Origin: Pelobates cultripes
Taxonomy: Eukaryota; Chordata; Amphibia; Anura; Pelobatidae
Direction of reading: 5' to 3'
Assembly (NCBI GenBank): GCA_933207985.1
Contig: OW240924.1
Location: 69,868,742-69,932,741, forward strand
Length of the DNA: 64,000 bases
Shown here: piece by piece, positions 1-12,298 of the stretch
Position numbering within the stretch: the first letter of the stretch is position 1
How the letters are laid out: each line of letters opens with the position of its first letter
Position numbers and translations under genes: made by a program
The notes under the pieces: model-generated
The model's input: the letters and a program-made list of their open reading frames with translations, nothing else
What the model was told of the DNA's origin: nothing
Databases searched by the model: none

Positions 1-136
1 ACACGTTAACAATTTTGATAAAGCCTATCCAAGGAGAAATGCGTTAAGTGTATTGCTTATAACTTTTTTTTTATCACTATTTTATTTTATTATGTATTGT
101 ATTACTTTTATTATTTTTTAATATTAAAGTACTTGT
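1..136. other. AT-rich sequence, no feature seen
   Basis: Very T-rich leading segment with no gene or repeat boundary that I can support. It ends at the TTAA of a small MITE. Confidence 0.5.
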
Positions 137-214
137 TTAACCCCTTTAGGACACATGACATGTGACATGTCATGATTCCCTTTTATTCCAGAAGTTTGGT
201 CCTAAAGGGGTTAA
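137..214. mobile_element. 78-bp palindromic TTAA MITE
   Basis: Starts and ends with TTAA and has perfect 16-bp terminal inverted repeats (TTAACCCCTTTAGGAC and its complement). A half copy of the same family lies at 11941-11996, with the same ACATGTCA-type interior in opposite orientation. Small size, terminal palindrome and TTAA flanks indicate a non-autonomous DNA transposon; TTAA targets are used by Kolobok/T2 and piggyBac elements. It has no coding capacity. Confidence 0.7.
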
Positions 215-239
215 TTGGACCTAATTTTGCTGTGTTTGG

Positions 240-840
240 AGCTATATCCCTGGTGGGGATCATACCACCCAAGCGCTTTGGATTGAGCAAACCGGAACTT
301 GCTCTTTAGCATGTGAGTAGGTTTAATTTTTTTATTTATGCTTACACTCCTTTTTACGGTGTACACTATTGTGGTTCTTTTTTTTTATCTCCACATATAC
401 ACGGACAGAAGAATTTATATTTACACCTGTATCCTTGAGTGGGGATCATACCACTTCAAGCGCTATCAGAGGAGCCAGGTTTTACGGCTCCATTATACGT
501 GAATGTACATTTTATAGTTTTTACCTACCCTAGCTTCATAGTTCTACATACTTCACCATATACGATTATTTTTTTTGATTACCCCCTACCACACCTATAA
601 TTCGAAGAATTACCTCTGCACTTGATCCCTAGCGGGGATTATTCCACCCAGGCACATATACTGGAGCTGTATTGAAGCTCCAGGAAAGTGTGAGTGCACA
701 TCTTTTATCTTACCTATCACCACTACAGTTTTAAAATACTACACTATTATTTCTTCTCTGGTTCTCTCCACATATTCCTTGTCAAGGATTACTGAAGCGC
801 TGCACCTACCCCCCTGTTTCTATTTTGGAGAACTTGCAAC
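240..840. repeat. Divergent ~190-bp tandem repeat with conserved hairpins
   Basis: Three diverged units start near 245, 430 and 624, with a weak fourth near 800, giving a period of about 185-194 bp. Each keeps a core of the form ATCCC-N5-GGGAT, then CATACCACCC-like sequence, then AAGCGC in units 1 and 2, followed by a second hairpin and GTGAG/GTGAA. The second hairpin pairs GAGCAA/TTGCTC (285-290 with 299-304), GGAGCC/GGCTCC (471-476 with 486-491) and CTGGAGCT/AGCTCCAG (661-668 with 676-683). The bases differ but pairing is kept in all three. The linkers are T-rich and poorly conserved. I do not recognise the family; only the ten bases CATACCACCC recall 5S rRNA. Confidence 0.6.
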
Positions 841-867
841 AGAATTAAAACGTTTAAAACAAAATGG

Positions 868-1427
868 TTAAAGGGACACTATAGTCACCAAAGCAACTTT
901 AGCTTATTGAAGCAGTTTTTGTGTATAGATCATGCCTCTGAAGTCTCAATGCTCAATTCGGTGTCATTTAGAGTTAAATAACTTTTGTTTATGTCCATGC
1001 AGCCCTAGCCACACCCACCATGCCTCTGACTGACAGCCTGCATTAAAAAACAAGTTTCATTTTCAGTCACATGTTAACTTACTTTAGAAGTTTTTATCTC
1101 CTGCTCTATAAATTGAAATGGAACTTTAATCACACAAAGCAGACTCCTGCAAGGTCTAACAAGCTATTAAAAATACAGGAGGAAAATAATTGTGAATTAA
1201 ACAGAATGTACAGTAAGGAAGTGTAAACATTGGGTCCCACTTTACAGGAAGTGTTTAGGAAGGCTGTGTTTGTTGCATGGTGTAAGGTGTGACTAGGGCT
1301 GTATAAACAAAGTGTTTTAACTCCTACGTGGCAGAGAGCTGAGCAGCAAGACTGCAGTGACATGATCTATACACCAAAACTGCTTCATTAAGCTGAAGTT
1401 GTTTTGGTGACTATAGTGTCCCTTTAA
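868..1427. mobile_element. T2/Kolobok-type TTAA MITE (560 bp)
   Basis: Flanked by TTAA at 868-871 and 1424-1427. It has long terminal inverted repeats beginning TTAAAGGGACACTATAGTCA. The interior has no recognisable transposase. Other copies in the window lie at 28140-28670 (full length), 18115-18596 (5' part) and about 12203-12298 (one end). The TTAAAGGR terminus and TTAA target are the signature of the T2/Kolobok group known from Xenopus; that assignment is from knowledge, not a search. Confidence 0.75.
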
Positions 1428-4307
1428 GCTGAAATAAAAAAAAGTTTAGCTAGGGAGGTGAATATTCCTGTTGTATTGCCTGTCATCTGCAATTCCTTTT
1501 TCATTTATCCTCAGGTCCTGGTTTAGTGAATAAAAGTGGAGTGTTTTGTCATCTGGACATCTGTTGTGTAATATATCAATATAAAACTGTGTAGCTGCTG
1601 AGTGCACTTTATAGCCTTTGAATTATGGCTTTAAACTCCATGATGGTCTTTCTTGTCGCACATATTTTATTCTTATTATTTGTACCATTTTTTTCATCCC
1701 TCCTCAAGTGTTGCTCTAACACTAGATGTGCCATCGAGAAACAAAGCAAAGGTTTCTGGGAGTTGTACTTCACTTAACACCTTTCATAATTAGAAAGCTA
1801 ATTACTGAACTCGAGGACTCAGAAATTTCTACTCTGAGAAGATACGAGTCTGTACATAGACAACTTTGAACTTGGTTAATCAGTCCATCCCCCTTCCACC
1901 TCCTTTCTCCAAAAGCAATAATTTTAAAATAGAGTAGATTTGTATTGTTTGTTTTTAGTAAACTAAATAAAATGGGTTGCTTCCAACTTAGTCTCTTCCT
2001 TTTTACAAACTCTGCTGTTATACTAACTGTTTTGTATCTAGCCCCATCTTTCGGATGGGTTGCTAATTCTGGTTCTTTGTTAGTATTTTTCTAAAGTTTT
2101 GTTTTACGGAGGTTATTACCAACAAACTGCACTTCAGGCAGCCTAACTGGTTGAATTTGATTGCATCTGAACCGTTTTTAAAAATATTTAGCAGAACATT
2201 TCTTGATGTGTCATTGATTGCTCTTTTTGATTTTGAGACAAAGCCACTTTTTGACAGTTCAAAATTAATTTTTTTTGTAAAGGATATGGGTGTAGTGTTT
2301 TTATGTACTTTCCATTGTTTTGATGGGAGAGATGCTTAGGCTGTGCAAGACGATCATTAACCTTGGAAAGTGGAAATTATGTTCACAAAATTACTACAAA
2401 GTAGACGCTGGTGTTATAAAAAAGTTTGGCTGCTTTTCATTTGTAACTTATAATTTGTAAACTCATCAGGGTGATAAACTGCAAGGTAGGTCTAAATTCA
2501 CATAGAAGCAAGATGTCTGTAATGTGCATCTTGGTACAACTGATATTTATTTTATTTTGTTTTTAAATTCTTTTAAATATTTTATATTTTTCTATAGCTG
2601 CCTTGTGGTCTTAATCTTTAAGTTTCCCAGATCTCACTGAAGATAATGCTTTGGGAGTTTGAACACAAATATTTATAGAGTTCTGATATTCACTGCAACT
2701 AGTTTATCCACATAACATCACATCCTCGAGTGTAGACACTCCATAACATCAGCTTAACAAGGGTGTAATATTTTTGTTTTCCTGCACTCAGAGGTGACTG
2801 TATCTACTAAATATTTAAAGAACCCCTCGGCTCAGGGCTATTTACATTTTTATTCTATCGAGCTAAATATATGTACTGGTAAAGTTGGAATGAGTTATGT
2901 TTACTTGACGTTCATGGTTTTTCATTTTTTTTTCTTTCCTTACAGTATATGACCAATGCAATAATTTATTTCACTTATAGAATGCCAGTGAAAATATTCA
3001 AGCCCCCATCGCTAAACATGAATTGAAAACCACTAATTATTCAACAATAAATATATAAAATATATACTCTCAAACTTTATTTATAATAAAATTAGCAGTA
3101 TTCATAGAATTTAACATGCCTTAGATATAATACGGGACAATTTATATATCCTATTAGCAAATATATAGCAGCTATACAACTGATGAGGCTGGTGTGCTTC
3201 CGTGACATGGAGTTCTACTATGTCACAATGCAAAAAAATATGAAACTTAATTCTGCAGCACACTGCACTACATTTAGCCGTATCTAATGCACCTATTTGC
3301 GTATTAAAGCCAAAAGGTGCGATCTTGCAGGGACTTTATATTGTTAATTTCACCATTTGCTTTGAGAAATACACATCACGTAAATCCACATCAAATCCAC
3401 ATTTATTCCTGCCACTGGTACCTAACTACCCAACCAGACAGGCATTTGATTAGAGCATGGGCAATACTCTAAGCCACATGGATGAAATGGAAACCTTTTT
3501 GTGGGATAAATTAGCACTATTAGAGTTCTGATTTTGTCCTTGATTTTGCCTCCTCTTACTGTGCAAAAAATAAGAGCCTTTATGAAACATGCATACGTTT
3601 AAAAACATTTTTTTTTTTTTATCTATTGATGAAACACTTTGATCCTGTCAACTATGCAAGTATCCACACAAATGTAAGCGTGAGCATCGAGTGGATTGCA
3701 TTATATATTGCATTCTATTTGTTATCCACATGGGATGCTAGTGATTTATAGCTTAAATAGGGGCATCTGGTGAAGTGTTTGACTCCACCCTTTCTCTGTA
3801 AACTCCAAATCCTGAAATATTCATTGTATGTCAAAATATATTTTGTTTCATTATTTTGTGCTAGGTATGACTAGCAATGAGAGGGTTAAAATATAGCAAT
3901 TTATAGATTACTCAGTTTCCAGAAACTGCATAGTCTACTCTATTCTTGCTCAAATACAATAAAATAAATTATGCTAAAATGTGTGATTATTAACATTTTC
4001 AGTACAGCGGGAGGAATCAGTTACTTGTATGTGAATGAAACATATATATATATTTTTTTTATTATGATTTTGTTGAATAAAGGTAAATACAGTTATATTT
4101 GAGGTGCCGAACGTATTGAATTTAATGTGATGTCCTATGCTACTAGCCAGGCTTTGAAAGTTACTCAGCTCTGCAAGCCATAGCATACCATCAAGACTAA
4201 ATGTTCACTTGCTAATGGCGAGTGTAAATGTTGAGCCCTGATTTTACTACATACCAATATATAAGGAAATAAACCGTTTCATTCTCCCATTTTCTCACTA
4301 AAGTAGC
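1428..4307. other. AT-rich non-coding stretch
   Basis: No ORF resembles a protein I know, and no repeat boundaries were found. A splice-acceptor-like TTCTTTCCTTACAG sits near 2933-2946, but the sequence after it stops in frame quickly. Probably intron or intergenic sequence. Confidence 0.5.
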
Positions 4308-4377
4308 TTAAAGGGACACTATAGGCACCCGAACCACTTCATCTCATTGTCGTGGTCTGGGTACAGTGTCCCTTTAA
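4308..4377. mobile_element. Minimal 70-bp TTAA MITE
   Basis: TTAAAGGGACACTATAGGCA opens the element and CAGTGTCCCTTTAA closes it. Inner arms (CACCCGAACCACTTCAT against ATTGTCGTGGTCTGGGT) continue the pairing imperfectly, so the whole element is close to one hairpin. It appears to be a size-minimal relative of the larger TTAAAGGGACACTATAG elements. Confidence 0.7.
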
Positions 4378-7300
4378 CCCTGTAATGTAAAACATGGCAG
4401 TTTTAGAGAATATGTATATACACAGAGAGAGAGAGAGAAGAGTGTGTATTATCATGATTTGTTTACAAAGCACAGCAGGTGTAGCAAGCAGTTTTATTCC
4501 TGAAAAGCGAGTAGATGTCTTTTAAGTTTGGATCTGCCATTGCTCTAGCAAATCTGTCATCCACTTCCCATCTTATGTAGTAGAAGAAATGATGTCTGGA
4601 ATATGGTAAATAAGGCATGGGGAACTCCAGACACTGGAGAGGCTTAGTGCAAAGCCGCTGGAGTACAGAATGAGGTGTGAAATGAAATAGCAGCAGAGGC
4701 ACCAGCTTAGCTAATAGACAGCAGTCAGATACAATATAGCATTGTCTACTCTGATTGAAACATTTGTGCTTGAGAGAGGATGAGGGGCTCCTGTACACCC
4801 ACACCTGCTAGAAAATACATTTTGCTGGGCACACGAGCAGAACACAGGCAGCAACCCAACAAGACGCATAATTGAATGCAGAGGCGTAAAAGTGAACAGA
4901 GCTGTTAGTTGGATCCTTGATGGCTTCCCCATGAATTATGGCCTCTGAGCGCAATTGATTTAGAAAAAAAATGTAATGGGTCATCATTAAAAATATTTAT
5001 TACACAGCTAAAAAAAATTTTTTATTTGAAATGTATTGCAATGCATTGGTGAGGCAAGGTATAGTTGGACAACAGTCAGTGACCTATTAGAAATACTTTA
5101 ACAAAATGCAAAGGGTACACAGCAATGTGTGCGCTCATAACTCGTGATGTAGATGATGTGTATGCCAAAGGAAGTTAACCTATTATTAACACAGTGAAAC
5201 TCGTTAAAAAAAAACAGATGGTCCTCTCTTGTAACCCACATTTTGAGGGAAAGGAGCTAGAGGTAGACGGTTAGATAATTTGGGAAATGGTTGGTAAGCC
5301 CTGGTAAATACTACAATATTTAAGAGAAAAGGACCAAGGACTGAGACAAATGAAAATTTAACTTTTAATATTAATAATGAAAATAGATCAAAAAGAATGT
5401 AAAATGTTTTAAATTACACCTAGGAGCACTTGGGAGGGCTACAAATTTGTTTGACAAAATCAACAGTATTGTATGTAACGATATCCAAAAAAATGTGTTA
5501 CACGCAAAGCCTTCAAAATATAAGGCAGATAATAGACTTGTGCAAAAGTTTGTTTTGGACGTTTTGTATATATCTACTGCCTTTGAACCCACACCCGGAC
5601 AAATTGATTGGGTATCTGAGGGTTCTTTCTTCTCTAATGATGCAAATCTTCTGCATAAGATGGATACCGGGACTGTCTGCATTCATTGGCTGACTGATGC
5701 AGTCCCAGTGATGCTGCTGGAGGTGGAGTTAGAACTTCAGCTTTAGAAGAGTTACATTTCATATGCTCGGCTTTTCAAAGCAAAACACAGCTCATATAGA
5801 TTCCAGTCACTTGACCTGAAGTTGTCGTGATGCTTGGAGTAACCCTTACTGAGTATGTAGCAATGCTATGTAAAAGTTGAACTTGGCTGCATTGCATGTT
5901 ATAAAACAAGTAGATGGCTGCATTGCATGTTTATTAACATAAGTTTGATAAGTTAGAAAAGTTGAAGGATGCAGTGAATTAGCTTTGAGAGAGTGTGCAA
6001 AGATTTGGAGGATTTAATGCATGCATAATGCAAGCTGAAAAGATTGTGAGAGTACAGGAATGAAAGACATTTGTTTTCTCAATTTACTATTAGGAAATGT
6101 TCTGAATGAAATATATTCTTTCAAAGAAACAGCTCACTCTCTGTTGTTTGTTTCCTACGTTTTTTTTTAGATATTCTACAGAGTTATTAAAGACTTGACT
6201 GTAGTAGCGCATACGTTGTGTGTTCCATTATACTTTGATATTACCAGTGGAAAGTTTATATTTAAATGTTGACAAGAGCGTTATTTTATATCTGAAGCTA
6301 TATCTCATACAACTTACCAGTCCTTCTAATGTACATTTTACATTACTTTGGCTCATTGTCTAAATTCTACCTCGATTTTTGTTAAATTTTATGTATTGTT
6401 TCTAAGCCCTGAGTACCAAGTCTATATATAATTTTTTTTATTTATATATTTTTAAAATATGTATGTTCATATTTTTAACTTTTGCAAGAAGAAATGGATC
6501 TAGAATTAGAAAAGAGGAACGTAACTAGTATTGAAGAGTTTGAAAAGAATTCTGTCGTGGGTTGAACTACATTTGGCAAGAAATGTCATTGCAGCCTTTC
6601 TTTCTTGCAATCCCCCCTCAATTCCAGGATGTGGTGACACCCCATTCTCCGCAGCCACCCTTCCTCTACTTCACAAGCTCTCTGTCATTCACCAAGAGGC
6701 AGTGTGCCCCTGGAGAGTCTGTGCGGACCTTGGCTGCCTAGAACAGGCTTGTCTCTTCAAGTTTCGTTACTGCAGCCTGATGCCTAGTTAGTTCTTATCA
6801 GGACTAATACCATTTGAAACGCTGGGCTTCCACTCGTCACACAAGCCAACATCAAGTTCCTCTCAAACCGAAATAGCTCAAGGCAGCCCAGCATCCCTCC
6901 ATACTGCCAGAGATGCATCCTCCATGACTCCTTCCTTGCCACTTCCAACTAGCTTCACCAGTTCCAGCTCAGTGCTCTGCTCGCTGGTTTTGATATTTCT
7001 ATGCGGAATAAAATTTTGCATAGATCTGCCTTCAAAATTATTTGGGCTTGTACGATTTCGCACAATCATACTTAAACACTTGATCATGGAGGTTACACAG
7101 TGATATCCGTTTTTCTTTTACATTCTACTTATACATGGATATGTTAAGTTTTTAAAATCTGCTACAGTTTTGGAATTTTTCGCTATTAATGCAAATTTTC
7201 ATTTTGTTCATTAAAGCCATTGCTTGTCCATGGTATTTCCTGTTGTTTTGTTTAATAGAGAAAATATAACACAAGGAAATGTATAGCTAAAAATCTGTTC

Positions 7301-7670
7301 AAATTTATACCTCTGTGTAGTCAACATTGAGGTGTATATGGCAGCTATGCTCCACAATGAAATTTATTCCCAATCCTGTATACTCTTTTTTTTTGTGTGT
7401 GTACATCCCACTTAGATGCAAATGTCAGGTATACACACGTGAAAGTTTTTTTATTTTTTTTTTATTTATTTTTTATTCATGTCTATATGTTGTCTACAAG
7501 ACAAAGTGTGTACAGGCTAGTTTAAAAGCAACACGATATTATAGCAAATCTCTGCTCCCCACCAGTAAACCTTTTGGTAGACCTTTCACTAGGAATCGGT
7601 GACATAGTGCTGAAGAAGTTGGACTTTGGTGAGCTCTATATTATTCGACGTTGATAAATTGGATCATACG
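4378..7670. other. Non-coding stretch, mostly unremarkable
   Basis: Contains a short (GA)n run near 4424-4437. A block around 5580-5745 reads like the interior of a TTAA MITE (a 'CATTGGCTGACTGATGCAGT' phrase) but without recognisable ends. A relatively GC-rich stretch at about 6590-6960 remains unidentified. The short ORFs at 5447-5746 and 6531-6791 match no protein I recognise. Confidence 0.4.
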
Positions 7671-8830
7671 TGTTACGGACCGTTTTACACACAAGGGGTA
7701 AAAACCGTTTAGGCGATCATCCCCCTTTCCAGAGATGCAGGCACAGCTATTGTAGAACACCAAACTCACGAACCGCCAATAAGTGAATGCTCCAAACTCC
7801 CGAACGGCATCTAATATAGCACTCCAAACACACGAACAGGAACCATACGAATCGCTGCTAGCAGACGAATAGGAAAAGCATCCAAGCGGCTTACACTCCT
7901 AGCAATCAGTCTCTATCAGGGTTCAGTAAATCCCCCCAAAGACGAGACAAGGCTCCATGTTGAGGGTCAAGCAGTGGTCTGTTTAATGAGGGCTACCTGC
8001 CCAGTATTTATGCAGGTCTCCCACCTGGTGGACACTCCCCTAGGGGACCAAATGGGAGACTGTGACAAAAGACAGACAAGTTGACAAATAGGACACACAG
8101 TCACATTATATTCCCACAATGCATCCTGGCTTCCTCCCCTCTGCCTTGGAGATAATTGAGAAGTAATTCAATTATCTCCCAAGACAAAGGCAAATCGCCA
8201 TTATGCACGTGGGGATACTAAAACACGAATTACTGTTAAAATACACTATGTAAGAAACATTACAATAAACTTATACATTTAACATGTCCCCAGATAGCTC
8301 AGGTCTGAGCGCACATTATTAAGCGAATGGCGCTCAGACCACACGAATACAGTTTAATCGCCATGGAGCTAAAGTCTTTACACAGTTTCATGCGAATGGG
8401 CTCCATGGGATTCCTATCTTGGGTATAACATAGACAAGTAAAACTACCGAACACCGGCCGTTCGTGTACTTCCACCGAACAAGAAGGGAGGTCGGCGGCT
8501 TCAGCGGTGTTCGCGCAAAACTGTGTCCGATTTTAGTTCCATGAATTAAGCGTTGAACACCGCTGTGCATTCGCATGCTTAAGATGGCCGCGACCTCGTG
8601 TTCGGGATACGAATGGCGGCCACCCAGCATTCGTCAATTAAGCTGCGGTTATCCGCAGCTTCAGGGAGGTTAATTGCTGGCACACTCCAGCTCCTAGGTG
8701 GTCTATTCATTCGTGCGGTTGTTCGGTAGATTGAATCTACCGAACACCCGGCAGAAAAGCACGAATAAAGCTTTTCTGCAGGCGAAACAAAGTCTTTTAT
8801 CATGGCGGCCATAGTCCAAAGGCAGCAGGC
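7671..8830 (-). mobile_element. Candidate LTR-derived repeat, right end uncertain
   Basis: Begins TGTTACGG at 7671 and is richer in CpG and in CGAAC/CGAAT motifs than its neighbours. Read on the minus strand it shows a TATA-like CATAAATAC near 8010, then an ATTAAA signal near 7983, then a terminal CCGTAACA. That order fits U3-R-U5 of a minus-oriented LTR. It holds perfect hairpins at 8148-8179 (12-bp arms) and 8721-8745 (12-bp arms around one G). I could not find the other terminus or a 4-6 bp target duplication, so both the right border and the class are tentative. Confidence 0.4.
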
Positions 8831-9840
8831 GAGCAACCAGGCTTCTCCAATGCAATGTGGCGAGATTGCTCTCGTCACAGTACGTATGGTGCCGTTTAAT
8901 TGAATACAAGTTGCCCAGGTGCCTAGAGCAGCCCTTCTTCTCAAACCTTCCAGCTCTGTTCTTCACAGCTACATATTCAGTATTCTGATTTGTGCTTAAA
9001 ATCAGCACATTGGCCTGAATCTCTAATCCTTCCCACAAGTTGATGGAATTCATACAAACTACCAGGTAATGGTTACACACTAACTACGGCCACAACAAAG
9101 AGTAATATATCGTCTATAAAACTTCTGGACACATCTCTGACTGTCATCTGTGCGAACAACAGAACATTTCGTTTTTTCCTTTTTTTTTTTTCTTTCTTTT
9201 TTTATATAACATATCTCAGAAGATCAAGATAGTCGTTCCCTGACTACACCTCTCACCCCAAATCATCTATCATTATGCTGGCTGTCCCAGACTGAGCCTT
9301 CCTGAAATTTGGTAGCTTTTTCTTTCATCCGATACTCCTGCTATTATATTATATTTGTATCTCTTTAAAGCACTTCTCAGATACAATTAAAGTATCAGTA
9401 GCATTAGATTACTCGCATTATTACTGGCTCTGATTTCCTCTGTCTCGGAAAGATGAAAGGCTTATTAACCTGGCTAACATTTGAACTTCTGACCTTGAGG
9501 TCATGGCAATATTTTTTACGCTGGAACTATGTGTGTGCGTCTCCCGAGTGTGATCGCTGTCCACTTGTTTTGGTTTTTGTGTTTTGTTTAGCTTTTCCTT
9601 CTTTCAGTATTGCTTGTTGAATCAGATTAGCAGTTATAATCATTATATTTAACTTAATAAAATCAGAAATGTAGCAAGTAAATCCATGCTGCATTCGTGG
9701 CTGCCTGTATCAATTTTGTTCATGTTTTACGTGCAGTGTGAGAACAATGCACACAATGGCACAATGGCCTGCAACTCAGATGATTAATGTACCTAGCCCA
9801 ATTTACTAAACAGGAGTATGGCTGCTATCTATTATACTTA
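8831..9840. other. Non-coding stretch
   Basis: Continues from the LTR-like block into AT-rich sequence with pyrimidine tracts (about 9170-9200). No gene or bounded repeat seen. Confidence 0.4.
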
Positions 9841-9996
9841 CAGACTGTAAGCTCATTTGAGCAGGGTCCTCTTCAACCTATCGTTCCTGTAAGTTTTCTT
9901 GTAATTGGCCCATACATTGTTAAATCCTCCCTCTTATAATATTATAAAGCGCTACGGAATCTGTTGGAGCTATGTAAATGGCAATAATAATAATAC
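9841..9996 (+). repeat. L2/CR1-like LINE or SINE 3' end with (AAT)n tail
   Basis: Reads GACTGTAAGCTCATTTGAGC, then a variable middle, then AAAGCGCTACGGAAT and ends in an (AAT)n tail. This matches the widespread amphibian/fish retroposon 3' end ('TGTAAGCTC...GCGCTA...AATAATAAT'). A second copy in opposite orientation is at 40167-40312. Confidence 0.6.
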
Positions 9997-11940
9997 AGTA
10001 GTTTCACTCCTCCTAAGTAATGAGTGGAACCGCCCTAGAGGGTTTAACTGCTTATCCCATAAACACTTGCTGGACAGTGGTTTATAAAACAAACATCTCT
10101 TCCTGGTTAGGTGTGAATCTGTCTAAAAATCTGTGTGCTGTACTCCAATTGAATGCTTTGGTATGTCATTGGACCACAAACTATGAACGTAAACTCCCCG
10201 ACCATGGAATTTGTTTCCAGAAATTAAATTTGATTTGGCTTGTTCATCAAAATTTCTAAATTCACCAGCAGATTTGCTAAACTGAAAACTGTATACCTCT
10301 TACTGATTGTTTTTTTTTTAAATTATTTTAATAAACTGCTTAAATGAGTTTAAAACCAGCAGCACAGATTATTGCAAATTTTGTATGCTCACTTGTTACC
10401 GCTCAGTGGCATATCATGTCCTATTCCCAATCTGGTCCTAGTGACCCTGCACCTGTTTAGAATGTCCTTATTTAGGATAGAGCCCTGTCATTGCAAAATA
10501 CTGCATTGCCATTTGGTTACAAAATACGACTAGATTGCTGTGATGCAATTATTCTGTTATTCATTCATAAATGGTTAGTGTAGAACCATTTTTAGACCAG
10601 AAGTGTTTGTTTTGTTTTGTACAATTTCATTTTGTTCAGCAGGTGTAACAGCAGAGGTTTGTGTTTGTGAAGAGCATATAGGGGGAGCTAAGAACATTTT
10701 ATTTGTAGCTCCCCTATGTAACCCTATGGAGGAGAACCTGTTCTGCATTCTATACAGTACCAGGTTGTGCCATGCTTTACTGCACCCAGACAAGCAGTAC
10801 ATCTCTTGTGAGACAATGGGAGCAGAAAAGCAGCACTGTCCCGACTTAATCAGCTGCAGAATTTGTAAACTACACGTGTCATAGCTGAAAATGTTAGCCC
10901 TTTAGTAGAAGCTTGAAAAGGTTAGATCTGATAAAAGCCGTCAGCGTTGGGGGAAAGTGATTTATGAGGATGTAATGACACAAAAATGCCTCATTTATCA
11001 CTCATATGCAGATAGGTTAACGTCTTTGTGTCATACTTTTAAAAACCGGACTGCTTAGAATTGTCAAAATAGGTGCTTAATTACCCTTTCTGCCTTTCAT
11101 TGTGAATTACTTTCGTTTGAATTTCGGTCATTTTCACTCAGATTAATTTCCAAATTTTCATATGGTTTCACTTAATGGCATTCATATTTCAGATTTTTTT
11201 CAGCTCTGTATTTTCAGCTTGTTTGAAGTTTTATTAGCTTAAGCTGTTAGAGAGGGGGGCAATGAGTCTTTCCTAGTTACATTCATCCCTTCGTTTATTT
11301 TTTTGGTGCAAGATAAATGGGGTGCAGGGACAGGAATAATTTTGTCGTCAATTTTTTTTCAGCCTCCCCCCCAGTTTAGAGTTAGAAGGCAGTTGCTTTT
11401 GAAGGGGAAAAACACTTTTGCTAAATACTTGTTTTTCTATCAAAGAGCCATGCTGTGTGAGTACCCCTATCCTTTGCCACTTCATTCCATACATGCTGTC
11501 TCAAAAATAATTTCGTGTAGTATCCAGTAAGAAGCCATTTTTTCTATCTGCCACATTTACTTTTTTATTATTATTATTGTTATAAAACTAAAGAACTTTC
11601 TATCTCACTGCACTATCTCCATGGGTGCCGTCAATCCAACATGCCCACTTGGGAATTCCATTAGCCTTCTATGCCATAGTTACCACTTAATACGTTTTAC
11701 ACTCAGCTTTTTTTTGCTGATAAAGTGCAACGTTTTTGTCAGCTAGTAGACAGAAGAGAAAATTCAATGTTCCCCTTATATTCTATGTTTGGCTGATGCA
11801 TCCCTAGTGTTGAACTTTGACAAGCTCGTTACAAATGTCCCAAGCAGTAATTGTAACTCTCACAAACTGGTGAAATTGGAAAATTGCCCTTTTGAATGCT
11901 GGGGTTGTTGTGATAGATTAATTTGTGAAATGGGATGACT
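9997..11940. other. Non-coding stretch
   Basis: AT-rich. An inverted pair AGGGGGAGCTA / TAGCTCCCCTA brackets about 10679-10716. The overlapping open frames at 10575-10884 on both strands match nothing I recognise. No bounded repeat found. Confidence 0.4.
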
Positions 11941-11996
11941 TTAAATAAAAGGGAATCAAGACATGTCACACATGTCATGTGTCCTTAAGGGGTTAA
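11941..11996. mobile_element. Half copy of the small palindromic TTAA MITE
   Basis: Contains AAAGGGAATCAAGACATGTC and ends GTCCTTAAGGGGTTAA. It is the inverted counterpart of the left half of the element at 137-214. The other terminus is missing. Confidence 0.6.
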
Positions 11997-12202
11997 AATA
12001 TATTGAATCCTTGGTTTACATATTAGTACATTCAGACATTCTTGCTATGTTGTACTTTTACCATTACAAATAATATATTATGTTTAATGAATACTAAAAA
12101 CGTAAAATGTATTATTCCTACTCGTCTTAACTTTTTAGTTTCAGTCCAGTGGGAAAAGCATTTTGCACTTTTTTTAAATGTACATTGAAAAAATATATTT
12201 TG

Positions 12203-12298
12203 CAGAGAATTGAGCAGCGAGACTGCTAGGGTATGATTTATACATCAAAGCCGCTTCATAAAGCTAAAGTTGTTTTAGTGCTTAGAGTGTCCCTTTAA
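12203..12298. mobile_element. Terminal fragment of TTAA MITE
   Basis: Begins GCAGAGAATTGAGCAGCGAG and ends GAGTGTCCCTTTAA. It is homologous to the last ~95 bp of the elements at 868-1427 and 28140-28670. Its 5' part is missing. Confidence 0.65.

Noticed and set aside
240..700. 5S-rRNA-derived satellite (PcP190-like), given ~190-bp period and CATACCACCC
   Set aside because: Only about ten bases match 5S rRNA, and the 5S internal control regions are absent.
6531..6791. Possible coding exon in a GC-richer patch
   Set aside because: No splice sites, family motif or codon pattern was convincing.
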